DNA from: UBA1672 sp964352665
GTDB lineage: Bacteria; Pseudomonadota; Alphaproteobacteria; Micavibrionales; Micavibrionaceae
NCBI GenBank assembly: GCA_964352665.1
Contig: CAYGSJ010000004.1
Span: 1 to 64,000 of the forward strand
Direction: 5' to 3'
DNA length: 64,000 nucleotides
The position numbers were made by a program, and so were the translations under genes. Positions 43,945-51,702 of the stretch are shown in pieces. The notes below the pieces were generated by a model. That model made no database searches and was not told the origin of the DNA. It was given only the letters and a program-made list of their open reading frames with translations. Numbering within the stretch: the stretch's first letter is position 1; the number at the start of each line of letters is the position of its first letter.

Positions 43945-45378
43945 ATGGAAATGAGAATCATGCGCAGAGATAGACAAACCAAAATTTTGGCAACTTTAGG
44001 ACCGGCATCAAGCACGGAAGAGATGATTGATTCTCTTTTTCTGGGGGGTGTGGATTTGTTCCGTTTGAACTTTTCGCACGGCACACATGACGACCATAAG
44101 CTAAGCTATGAGCGGATTCGCAGTATCGAAAAGAAGCATAACCACCCCATCGGTATTGTTGCAGACCTGCAAGGTCCCAAACTCCGGATCGGGAAATTCA
44201 AAAATGATTCTGTTCAACTGGAGAAAGGGCAAACATTCCGATTCGATTCCGATGATACGCTTGGCGATGAAAAACGGGTCCATCTTCCCCATAAAGAAGT
44301 GATCGATTCCATGGGTGTCGGTAGCCGCATTTTTCTGGATGACGGTAAAGTGCGCATCGAAATTACGAAAAAGGGAGAAGACTATCTCGAGGGAATCGTG
44401 AAATCCGGTTCAAAACTTAGCAATCATAAGGGCTTCAACCTGCCCGGTATTGTGTTGCCTATTCCCGCGCTGACCGACAAAGATAAAAAGGATCTGGAAG
44501 CTGCCCTTGATATGGGAGTGGATTGGATTGCACAAAGCTTCGTCCAGAAACCCGAAGATGTACAAGAAGCAAAAGACCTCATCAAGGGTCGCGCCGCGTT
44601 GATGGTAAAACTTGAAAAACCATCCGCAATTGCACAATTATCCGAAATTGTGCAGTTAGCAGACGGCATTATGTTGGCGCGTGGCGATCTGGGGGTTGAA
44701 ATTCCACCCGAAGATGTCCCGTCAGTGCAAAAACGTGTTGTGCGTTTTGTGCGTGAACAGGGTAAGCCTGTTGTCGTTGCAACACAAATGCTGGAATCGA
44801 TGATTGAAAATGCACGTCCAACACGCGCCGAAGCGTCCGATGTGGCCACGGCGGTTTATGACGGGGCGGATTGTGTAATGCTTTCTGCTGAAACGGCGGC
44901 CGGAACCTATCCGTTGCAGGCCGTAGAGATGATGGACCGTATCGCCTGTAGAACAGAAGAAGACGAAAATTATCATGAAATCATGGAGGCCTCGCGCGTT
45001 GATGCCCTGCATACGCCATCTGATGCGATTACCACCGCGGCTTATTATGTGGCACAAGATGTAGAGGCAAAGCTGATTGTGAATTACACCATGTCCGGTT
45101 CGACGTCTCTCAGGACGGCACGTCAAAGACCGGAAGTCCCAATTCTATGTCTTACGCCTAATCTGAGTGTCGCACGAAGACTTGTTCTGTCTTACGGTAT
45201 TTTTCCGGTCCATAACGAGGCGGGTGCAGATGATTTTGTCGGGCCTGCCCGCCACGCGGCTAAAATTGGACAGGAGAAAGGTTTCCTTGAAAAGGGCGAT
45301 CGCTTTGTGATGACCGCGGGTGTTCCTTTCGGCGTTGCCGGTACAACCAACACGCTCAGAATTGCGAAAGTAGAATAA
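43945..45378 (+). CDS. pyk: Pyruvate kinase
   Basis: 477 residues. The sequence starts QTKILATLGPASS, with RLNFSHG, the nucleotide/potassium region GIVADLQGPKLRIGKF, the catalytic MVKLEKPSAI with IMLARGDLGVEI, QMLESMIENARPTRAEASDVATAV and the C-terminal domain. It converts PEP and ADP to pyruvate and ATP. Three in-frame ATGs (43945, 43951, 43960) are candidates; none has a convincing ribosome site. It runs into the next gene with a two-base gap. Confidence 0.95.
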   Translation: MEMRIMRRDRQTKILATLGPASSTEEMIDSLFLGGVDLFRLNFSHGTHDDHKLSYERIRSIEKKHNHPIGIVADLQGPKLRIGKFKNDSVQLEKGQTFRFDSDDTLGDEKRVHLPHKEVIDSMGVGSRIFLDDGKVRIEITKKGEDYLEGIVKSGSKLSNHKGFNLPGIVLPIPALTDKDKKDLEAALDMGVDWIAQSFVQKPEDVQEAKDLIKGRAALMVKLEKPSAIAQLSEIVQLADGIMLARGDLGVEIPPEDVPSVQKRVVRFVREQGKPVVVATQMLESMIENARPTRAEASDVATAVYDGADCVMLSAETAAGTYPLQAVEMMDRIACRTEEDENYHEIMEASRVDALHTPSDAITTAAYYVAQDVEAKLIVNYTMSGSTSLRTARQRPEVPILCLTPNLSVARRLVLSYGIFPVHNEAGADDFVGPARHAAKIGQEKGFLEKGDRFVMTAGVPFGVAGTTNTLRIAKVE

Positions 45379-45380
45379 AA

Positions 45381-45887
45381 ATGAATGAAATTCTGATTCT
45401 TTTAACGGGCGGTACCATTGACTCCTATTATTATCCGCCAACCGAAACATCTATTCCGTATGAACAGTCGGTCATTCCCGACTTTATAGAAGACAAGATT
45501 CTTCCTCACGATCATTTTACCTATGAAACGATCTGTATGCTCGATAGCGGTGATATAACAAATGAAATTCGTGAGGAGATCCTCGATACCATAAAGGGAA
45601 CAGATATTAAAAAAATCATGATTGTGCACGGGACCACCACCATGCAAAAAACGTCCAGCTTTCTGGCAAAGAGCCTAAAAGGTTCGGACAAGACCATCAT
45701 TCTCGTGGGAGCCATGATTCCGTTAAAAGAATTTGCCATGAGTGACGGCGGTTTTAATCTTGGGTATGCGCTGGGCAAAATTCAGGATGCGCCATCTGGT
45801 GTCTATATTGCCATGAATGGCCGCCTGTTTCCTGCTGGCACAGCTACCAAAAATGCTAGCATCGGACGTTTTATCGAAGCAGAATAG
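45381..45887 (+). CDS. Single-domain asparaginase-like protein
   Basis: 168 residues, equal to only the N-terminal domain of type I/II L-asparaginases. The nucleophile loop LLTGGTIDS at the start and the family strand IILVGAMIPL are present. The second catalytic motif, usually HGTDTM, reads HGTTTM, so the Asp is Thr. There is no C-terminal domain. It may be a reduced hydrolase or a protein of changed function. It starts two bases after pyk and is certainly co-transcribed with it. Confidence 0.75.
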   Translation: MNEILILLTGGTIDSYYYPPTETSIPYEQSVIPDFIEDKILPHDHFTYETICMLDSGDITNEIREEILDTIKGTDIKKIMIVHGTTTMQKTSSFLAKSLKGSDKTIILVGAMIPLKEFAMSDGGFNLGYALGKIQDAPSGVYIAMNGRLFPAGTATKNASIGRFIEAE

Positions 45888-45899
45888 CGCGCATTTTTT

Positions 45900-45928
45900 T
45901 TGACATAACATAAATATATTGGTATGTA
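45900..45928 (+). promoter_or_regulatory. Candidate promoter for the lipoprotein gene
   Basis: A perfect -35 TTGACA (45900-45905), a 17-base spacer and TATGTA (45923-45928), 29 bases before the start at 45958. Confidence 0.55.
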
Positions 45929-45957
45929 ATAAGAAAAAAAATAGCGGGTTATAAATC

Positions 45958-47172
45958 ATGGGTTTCATGAGAGAGCGCAGCAATCTTATGGCTGGTACAG
46001 CATTGGCGCTGGTGACCAGCTTTCTTACTGCCTGCCAAACTTATGATACGCGCTATGACCACATAACAGCAGAGCCCTATGAGGGCAGGGTTAGCAAGCA
46101 GGCAATCATCGAAATGGATGGAGTATGTCGTCTGGTCTCATTGCGCTATATCGCGGAAACCGGCAATATCCCGAACAGTAACGTGGGGGAGTGCCGTCAA
46201 TCAGGCATAAATTTCGGGCCGTTTCAATATATAGACTGGGATAAAGAAGATGCCTTCACAGATGCAATTGAGTTGATGAAAACTCAGTGTGAGCAAGACG
46301 TTAAAAGAGATGTGTTTTTAAGGACGCTTTGTTTACAACCGGATTGGGACCGGGAAGATCGCGTGATGTGGGAAATCGCTGTCTCGCGTATCGTCTCGGA
46401 TAGGGTCGCCAAAACAAAAGGATTCGAGCATTATCGTACTTCCGCTTTTACAAATGGTGTCGAACGGACCATCTGTCTGAATGATCTCTCCACTGATATT
46501 GAAAACGGGTCCCAAGGCATTGAGTATGATTGTGAACAGCAGGCTGTTGTCGAGGGTATGCTGCTACAGCATCTCGAAGATGCCTATCTTTCTCCGGATA
46601 GTGCCTGTGTACTGAAAAGACCATTTGTATATTACCTCGCGAGCGGTGAAGCCATGAACATACCGTGCCCACTCAGCCAACTCGATGGCGGCAACTGGCA
46701 CGCTTTTGTTATCTCCTCTGCAACAGCGGTTATTTTTGAGGCAACGCTTAGATTTGACCATGATACCGAGCCGGAGAATATCGATAAAAAACGCAGAAGA
46801 ACACATTGTTATGAAACAGTCGGCGATTACAGAATCGAAGATTTTATAGCAGGCAAGCCGTTTATCGGTTTTAGATCAACCGCTATTGTTGATAAAACAG
46901 GGTGGGAAATAGATATGGGCCCCTTTCAGCCAAAACTTTTCAAATCCAGGATAAGCTCCCGTGCAGAACTGGCAGATATTATTAGCGCGCTTGTCTCTGT
47001 GAGGGATGACGAGCTTTTAATGGCGAGATGGGAGGCAAGGGCTTCCAGAGAGAGTGACTGCCTTTTAAACCCGTCGCTATTTGCTACTTTCATTCCCCTG
47101 CTAACACAAGCCGAGCTAGCAGCTATAAGAGCTGAGAATAAAGTGGAAAGCCCTGTTCCGGCCAATGAATAA
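45958..47172 (+). CDS. Putative lipoprotein of unknown function
   Basis: 404 residues. A basic start (MRERSNLMAG) and hydrophobic stretch end in the lipobox LTAC, making C26 the likely lipidated residue. The mature part is soluble, acidic and contains about ten cysteines spread through it (for example DGVCRLV, VGECRQ, TLCLQP, CVLKRP, IPCPLS and SDCLL), consistent with periplasmic disulphides. No family was recognised. Alternative starts at ATG 45967 or 45988 are possible. It stands alone behind a good promoter. Confidence 0.65.
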   Translation: MGFMRERSNLMAGTALALVTSFLTACQTYDTRYDHITAEPYEGRVSKQAIIEMDGVCRLVSLRYIAETGNIPNSNVGECRQSGINFGPFQYIDWDKEDAFTDAIELMKTQCEQDVKRDVFLRTLCLQPDWDREDRVMWEIAVSRIVSDRVAKTKGFEHYRTSAFTNGVERTICLNDLSTDIENGSQGIEYDCEQQAVVEGMLLQHLEDAYLSPDSACVLKRPFVYYLASGEAMNIPCPLSQLDGGNWHAFVISSATAVIFEATLRFDHDTEPENIDKKRRRTHCYETVGDYRIEDFIAGKPFIGFRSTAIVDKTGWEIDMGPFQPKLFKSRISSRAELADIISALVSVRDDELLMARWEARASRESDCLLNPSLFATFIPLLTQAELAAIRAENKVESPVPANE

Positions 47173-47479
47173 TCGAAACGGCCTTGCCAAAATAGGAATA
47201 TTTTACTACAATACGTTTCGTAAATAGGCGCAATGCCTGTATTGACTAAAAACGACATGGGTAAAATGGCCCGAAAAGAGGGCCCAATTCGTTTTACACT
47301 ATCAAAACAATGTCTTAACAAAAAAAGAGCGAAAAAAAGCGGGCCATAATCGTAAATTTCAGCAAATTCACCCCCTGAAACGGGGTTAAAATTCAACTAT
47401 TCGGGCCAGACTATTCAAAACATGTCAGAAAAAGCGGGCTATATTTTTTTAATTATGGCCCGAATCGTCTCGTTTTTCA
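47173..47479. other. 307-base convergent gap with several GGCCCG hairpins
   Basis: No gene seen. It contains a weak plus-strand hairpin GGCCC-N7-GGGCC (47268-47284), a CCCC/GGGG hairpin near 47371-47387 and an 11-base inverted repeat CGGGCCATAAT (47340-47350) / ATTATGGCCCG (47452-47462). The fabG terminator is at the right end. It looks like a transcription-stop zone for the two facing genes. Confidence 0.5.
47429..47462 (-). terminator. Terminator of fabG
   Basis: Read on the minus strand, CGGGCCATA and TATAGCCCG pair with a single mismatch around an A/T-rich loop and are followed by CTTTTT. It lies 18 bases beyond the fabG stop. Confidence 0.7.
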
Positions 47480-48217
47480 TTAGATCATCGCCATGCCGCC
47501 ATTCACATGAATGGTTTGGCCGGTTACATATCCGGCTTCTTCACTTGCCAAAAAGGCGGCTGCGGCGGCTATATCTTCGCTGGAGCCCATCTTTTTAGCG
47601 GGAATATTGGCGTTTATTGCTGCTTTTTGGTCCTCATTCAGGGCGTCGGTCATGGCGGTTGCAATAAATCCGGGGGCAATGCAATTCACTGTAATCCCGC
47701 GAGACGCTAGTTCTGCCGCCATAGCTTTGCTCCATCCGATCATACCGGCTTTGGAGGCCACATAGTTACATTGGCCCGGATTTCCGGTAACGCCGACAAC
47801 AGAGGCAATATTGATGATCCGTCCCGATCTACGCTTCATCATCCCGCGCTGCACGGCTTGCGCCAGCTTGAAGGGCGCACTCAGATTGACATCCAGCACA
47901 GTCTGCCAGTCATCCGCGCTCATCCGCATGGAAAGACCATCACGCGTTAATCCTGCGTTGTTGACCAGAATATCAATTTGCTCCATCACTTCTTCGGTAC
48001 GTTTTACAAGGTCGGCAATTGCCGCATCATCTGATAAATCCGCAGGTAAAACATGTACCCGATCACCCAACTCATCGGCCAAAATCTTGAGTTTTTCTTC
48101 GTTCCGGCCGGATATAGCCACCATAGCCCCCTGCGCGTGCAAAGCTTTGGCAATAGCGCCGCCTATGCCGCCTGTGGCACCGGTTACGAGTGCTTTCTTC
48201 TGCGATAAATCAAACAT
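47480..48217 (-). CDS. fabG: 3-oxoacyl-[acyl-carrier-protein] reductase
   Basis: 245 residues, a classical short-chain dehydrogenase. The NADPH loop is VTGATGGIGGAIA, NNAG is near 86, the catalytic set is S139, Y152 and K156 (NYVASKAG), and the protein ends GQTIHVNGGMAMI. It reduces beta-ketoacyl-ACP in fatty-acid elongation. fabD, its usual neighbour, lies about 770 bases upstream on the same strand, with a divergently oriented unknown gene between them. Confidence 0.94.
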   Translation of the reverse strand: MFDLSQKKALVTGATGGIGGAIAKALHAQGAMVAISGRNEEKLKILADELGDRVHVLPADLSDDAAIADLVKRTEEVMEQIDILVNNAGLTRDGLSMRMSADDWQTVLDVNLSAPFKLAQAVQRGMMKRRSGRIINIASVVGVTGNPGQCNYVASKAGMIGWSKAMAAELASRGITVNCIAPGFIATAMTDALNEDQKAAINANIPAKKMGSSEDIAAAAAFLASEEAGYVTGQTIHVNGGMAMI

Positions 48218-48313
48218 ATTTTATTAACCTTTTTACTTTATTATCTCATTATGGTTTAAACATAAGATTTGGGCTTGTAAAGACAAGGTAATGGGTTTAT
48301 ACACTCATGAAAA

Positions 48314-48328
48314 TGAGAACCATTATCA
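48314..48328. promoter_or_regulatory. Fur-box-like 7-1-7 palindrome
   Basis: TGAGAAC-C-ATTATCA matches 12 of the 14 arm positions of the classical TGATAAT-N-ATTATCA Fur core. It lies upstream of both fabG (97 bases) and the 173-residue gene. Neither gene has an obvious iron link, so it could be chance in A/T-rich DNA. Confidence 0.35.
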
Positions 48329-48356
48329 TTGAAATAATAAGAAGCAATAAGATTTG

Positions 48357-48386
48357 TTGACATAATACTCACTTTTTGAGTATGTT
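48357..48386 (+). promoter_or_regulatory. Promoter with an embedded palindrome, upstream of the 173-aa gene
   Basis: TTGACA (48357-48362), an 18-base spacer and TATGTT (48381-48386). A perfect inverted repeat ATACTCA-N5-TGAGTAT (48365-48383) fills the spacer and overlaps the -10, the typical placement of a repressor operator. Confidence 0.6.
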
Positions 48387-48464
48387 TGCCCAAATAATAC
48401 ATAATATGTTATATTTTTTGCACATGATGCAAAATAGACAATGATAGCTTAAGACGGTAGGAAC

Positions 48465-48986
48465 ATGAGTACGTCTACATATATCCATGATTTTGCAAAC
48501 GCAGCGCGTGATTCGCGTCTGCAAGAAGTGCGTCCTGTCCTAGAGATTGAAGTTGAAGTTCTGGATGATGTTTTGGCTCCGATTCGTCAGATTCTTGAAA
48601 ACGACGCGGATTACGGTATTTATCATACCGGCCTTTACCACCACCTTCTTGAATTGCGCCGCATGTGTCTTGATGCACAGGCTGCTCATACATCAGGCGA
48701 TGCAGAGATCAGTAAAGACAGAAACCAGTTGTTGAACGTTTTGCAAGGACTTGTCGAAAGTGCACAAAACGCCGAAGACGGTATTATTGCAGTTGATTAT
48801 GACGATCTTTACCAGCTTACTGTGCTTGCCGATGTTATTCGTGGTAATGCAGATATTTACAGAGAATATATGAGGGCGCCTGACATAGCAGACGCCCTTA
48901 ATCGTGTCGCGGATAATATTCAGGTCGCTCAAGCGAGAAAATGGCAGCCGACTTCTGATTCTAAGCCGGGCCTTACAGCCGCCTAA
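48465..48986 (+). CDS. Hypothetical helical protein (173 aa)
   Basis: 173 residues, soluble, acidic and predicted by eye to be mostly helical (EVLDDVLAPIRQILEND, LYHHLLELRRMCLDAQ, QLLNVLQGLVESAQNAEDG). It has a short unstructured end. No motif or family was recognised. It is transcribed from its own promoter with an operator-like repeat, in a leader of about 75 bases, between the oppositely oriented fabG and fabD. It ends one base before the fabD stop. Confidence 0.68.
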   Translation: MSTSTYIHDFANAARDSRLQEVRPVLEIEVEVLDDVLAPIRQILENDADYGIYHTGLYHHLLELRRMCLDAQAAHTSGDAEISKDRNQLLNVLQGLVESAQNAEDGIIAVDYDDLYQLTVLADVIRGNADIYREYMRAPDIADALNRVADNIQVAQARKWQPTSDSKPGLTAA

Positions 48987-48987
48987 T

Positions 48988-49929
48988 CTAGAGAGTTTCT
49001 AAAAAAGCAGCAATATCTTCAACCGTGCCGACACTCTGGCAAGCAATATCACGGTCAATACGCCTTGCAAGACCACCGAGCACTTTTCCGGCGCCAAGCT
49101 CTACCATTTCACTGACGCCTTCATCACGCATATATAAGACAGACTCACGCCAGCGCACGGCCCCTGTGATTTGATCAACGAGTAGGGCCTTCAATTTTTC
49201 TGGATCGGTTTCCGCGGTGGCTGTTACGTTTGTGACAATCGGCACAACAGGCACACTGAAATTTGTTTCTGCCAGTGCAGGTGCCATGGCTTCGGCCGCC
49301 GGTGCCATTAATGCGCAATGGAAAGGGGCACTGACCGGCAGGATAACGGCGCGTTTTGCCCCCTGTTCTGTTGCCAGTGCTACAGCGCGTTCTACTGATT
49401 CCTTATGGCCGCTCACGACGACTTGTCCTTCTGAATTATCATTGGCTGCGGTGCATATTTGTTCTTGCGCCGCTTGCGCTGCAATTTTTACCACCACATC
49501 AAAATCAAGACCAAGGATAGCCGCCATAGAGCCTATACCAACAGGGACAGCCTTTTGCATTGAGGTGCCACGGAGTTTCAACAAGCGCGCCGTATCTGGC
49601 AGGGTAATCGTGCCTGCGGCCGTCAGGGCAGAATATTCGCCCAAAGAGTGTCCGGCGACAAATTTGCAGTGTTCTTTTAAATCCAGATTACCTTGTTTTT
49701 TAAGGATATTCACGACCGCCATAGAAACAGCCATGAGGGCCGGTTGCGTGTTTTCCGTCATGTTGAGGTCACCCTCTTCTCCATCGAATATCAGCGCACT
49801 TAAATTCTGGGAAAGAGCGTCGTCAATTTCTTGAAAGGTTTCGCGGGCTTCCAAATAGCTTTCAGCCAGATCTTTACCCATGCCTATAAACTGTGAACCT
49901 TGTCCTGGAAAGACGAATGCGCGTGCCAT
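48988..49929 (-). CDS. fabD: Malonyl-CoA:ACP transacylase
   Basis: 313 residues. It begins AFVFPGQGSQFIGMGKDL. The nucleophile is S95 in VAGHSLGEYSAL, followed by the second catalytic His in VSAPFHCALMAPAA and the final ELGAGKVLGGLARRI. It loads malonyl groups onto ACP for fatty-acid synthesis. Confidence 0.95.
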   Translation of the reverse strand: MARAFVFPGQGSQFIGMGKDLAESYLEARETFQEIDDALSQNLSALIFDGEEGDLNMTENTQPALMAVSMAVVNILKKQGNLDLKEHCKFVAGHSLGEYSALTAAGTITLPDTARLLKLRGTSMQKAVPVGIGSMAAILGLDFDVVVKIAAQAAQEQICTAANDNSEGQVVVSGHKESVERAVALATEQGAKRAVILPVSAPFHCALMAPAAEAMAPALAETNFSVPVVPIVTNVTATAETDPEKLKALLVDQITGAVRWRESVLYMRDEGVSEMVELGAGKVLGGLARRIDRDIACQSVGTVEDIAAFLETL

Positions 49930-50043
49930 AATTGCCCCTTATAAGATATATGAAATATGCGCATGACCTTATTTTATGGAGGCGTTTTGTCAAGGTAGAA
50001 TTCCTTTAAAATCCAGCGGGGAGCTTGAAAATACAGAAAAAAC

Positions 50044-50071
50044 TTGCGTTATAGCCAGATTTCGCTATAGT
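50044..50071 (+). promoter_or_regulatory. Promoter of the rpsF operon
   Basis: TTGCGT (50044-50049), a 16-base spacer and TATAGT (50066-50071). A six-base inverted repeat TATAGC/GCTATA (50050-50055 and 50064-50069) overlaps the spacer and -10. Confidence 0.6.
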
Positions 50072-50087
50072 CCACCCACTTTTACAA

Positions 50088-50160
50088 CCTCGCTGGCGGT
50101 AAGGCGCTGTCAGCTTAGCTTAAGCAAATATGCTTAGCATTTAACCGAGAGGAGAGCAAT
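50088..50160 (+). promoter_or_regulatory. Structured leader of rpsF, possible S6:S18 binding site
   Basis: Between the promoter and the rpsF start, CCTCG (50088-50092) can pair with CGAG-A-GG (50146-50152). This encloses a GCTG/CAGC hairpin and a TAAGC/GCTTA hairpin. A CCG next to the closing stem recalls the CCG of known S6:S18 leader RNAs, which let the proteins repress their own operon. The fold was drawn by eye only. Confidence 0.38.
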
Positions 50161-50556
50161 ATGCCTTATTATGAAACCGTGTTTATAGCACGGCAAGACT
50201 TAACGGATTCTCAGGTCAAAGATATGGCCGGAGCATTTTCAAAAATAATCACAGATGCAAAAGGTAAAGTGCACAAAACAGAGTTTTGGGGCCTTATGAA
50301 TTTTGCGTATAAAATTAACAAAGCACGTAAAGGTCACTATGTTTTGCTTGAGCTTGATACAGAAGCAGCAGCATTACATGAGATGGAGCGTCAAATGCGT
50401 CTTAACGAAGATGTTGTGCGTTTCCAGACAATACGTGAAGTGTCACTGTCAGAAGGTCCATCTGTTATCATGAATAAAGGTGGGAATGATGATGACAGTA
50501 ATACTGACACCAACAATGACAATCAAACTGATAAAAAAGATAGGGAGGTCGCGTAA
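50161..50556 (+). CDS. rpsF: 30S ribosomal protein S6
   Basis: 131 residues. PYYETVFIARQDL, KTEFWGLMNFAYKINKARKGHY and a final ferredoxin-like strand are typical. After about residue 100 there is a low-complexity Asp/Asn tail (NDDDSNTDTNNDNQTD), as in many S6 proteins with variable acidic ends. GAGAGGAG precedes the ATG. The stop overlaps the rpsR start by one base. Confidence 0.95.
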   Translation: MPYYETVFIARQDLTDSQVKDMAGAFSKIITDAKGKVHKTEFWGLMNFAYKINKARKGHYVLLELDTEAAALHEMERQMRLNEDVVRFQTIREVSLSEGPSVIMNKGGNDDDSNTDTNNDNQTDKKDREVA

Positions 50557-50834
50557 TGAGTGCATCTGATGCCCCAACGGTGAAGCGTCCATTTTTCAGA
50601 CGTAAAAAGACATGTCCTTTTACTGGCCCGAATGCGCCACAGATTGACTGGAAAAACACGCGTCTTTTAGGCCGTTATATTTCCGAGCGTGGAAAAATTA
50701 TTCCAAGCCGTATTACCGCAGTATCTCAAAAGAAGCAACGCGAGCTTGCAAAAGCAATCAAGCGTGCGCGTTTTATGGGCCTTCTGCCATATGTTCAACA
50801 TGAAACAGATCAGCGTCCGCAAGGTCGCCGTTAA
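50556..50834 (+). CDS. rpsR: 30S ribosomal protein S18
   Basis: 92 residues. KRPFFRRKKTCPFT, IDWKNTRLLGRYISERGKIIPSRITAVS and KQRELAKAIKRARFMGLLPY are the full S18 signature. S18 pairs with S6 on the 30S platform. Confidence 0.97.
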   Translation: MSASDAPTVKRPFFRRKKTCPFTGPNAPQIDWKNTRLLGRYISERGKIIPSRITAVSQKKQRELAKAIKRARFMGLLPYVQHETDQRPQGRR

Positions 50835-50857
50835 TACAGGATATAAGGAGAAGAAAA

Positions 50858-51616
50858 ATGTCATCTACACAAGTTATCCTGCTAGAGCGTATTGATAATC
50901 TTGGTGCTATGGGCGAAATTGTAAGTGTAAAACCCGGTTTTGCGCGTAACTATCTTTTACCCCAGAAGAAAGCACTTAGAGCAAGCAAGGCAAATCTTGC
51001 ATTTTTTGAGGCACAGAAAAAATCTCTGGAAGCCGAGAGCGCAAAAGCACAAAAAGAAGCAGAAAAAGTCGCCAAGAAATTGGAAGGTCTTACGGCAACA
51101 CTTATTCGTCAGGCATCAGAATCAGGCCAGCTTTTTGGCTCTGTTAATGCCCGTGATATAGCGAAGGTCGCTTCTGAGGAATCTCAAGAAACCATTCAAA
51201 AAACCATGGTTCGTCTGAATCAAAACATAAAAACAATTGGTTTATTTCCGGTTGAGGTTGTTTTGCATCCGGAAGTTAGAGCAGAGATCACTATTAATGT
51301 GGCGCGCTCGACAGAGGAAGCAAGTATTCAGGCGAAAACAGGCCGTGCTTTGGTAGCTGATTCAGCCGATCAACAAGAAGAAGCGGTGGTTGCAGAAGCG
51401 CCGATTGAGGCTGTTGAAGAAATCTTCGAAGAGTCAGCAATTGAAGAGATGAAGGCAGAAGCCGAAGCCGAGGAAAAGGCCAAGGAAGAAGCTGAAGCCA
51501 AGGCTAAAGAAAAAGCAGAAAAGACAGCTGCTAAAAAGGCCGAGCAAGCGGAAGAAGAAGCGCCGATTGAGGCATCTTCTGAAGCAGCAGAAGCCGAAGA
51601 AGAGGATTCCGAATAG
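50858..51616 (+). CDS. rplI: 50S ribosomal protein L9 with long charged extension
   Basis: 252 residues; L9 is usually about 150. The N-terminal domain has VILLERIDNLGAMGEIVSVKPGFARNYLLP, and the C-terminal domain runs to about residue 155 (LHPEVRAEITINVARS). A tail of roughly 95 residues follows, almost wholly Glu, Ala and Lys (for example EEKAKEEAEAKAKEKAEKTA), likely a long helix or disordered. AAGGAGAAG precedes the ATG. Confidence 0.94.
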   Translation: MSSTQVILLERIDNLGAMGEIVSVKPGFARNYLLPQKKALRASKANLAFFEAQKKSLEAESAKAQKEAEKVAKKLEGLTATLIRQASESGQLFGSVNARDIAKVASEESQETIQKTMVRLNQNIKTIGLFPVEVVLHPEVRAEITINVARSTEEASIQAKTGRALVADSADQQEEAVVAEAPIEAVEEIFEESAIEEMKAEAEAEEKAKEEAEAKAKEKAEKTAAKKAEQAEEEAPIEASSEAAEAEEEDSE

Positions 51617-51666
51617 GGTCCCTGTTGTGATATCCCCGATATTCACACCGATATAATTTTAAAGAG

Positions 51667-51702
51667 CTAGCGATTGTATTGTACATTTGCTAGTTTTTTT
51701 TT
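51667..51702 (+). terminator. Terminator-like hairpin abutting the dnaB start
   Basis: Arms CTAGC (51667-51671) and GCTAG (51689-51693) with a 17-base loop and nine T (51694-51702). The T-run ends exactly at the dnaB ATG. Confidence 0.55.

Noticed and set aside
49217..49834. 205-aa open frame antisense to fabD
   Set aside because: Opposite a convincing FabD with all catalytic residues; no ribosome site.
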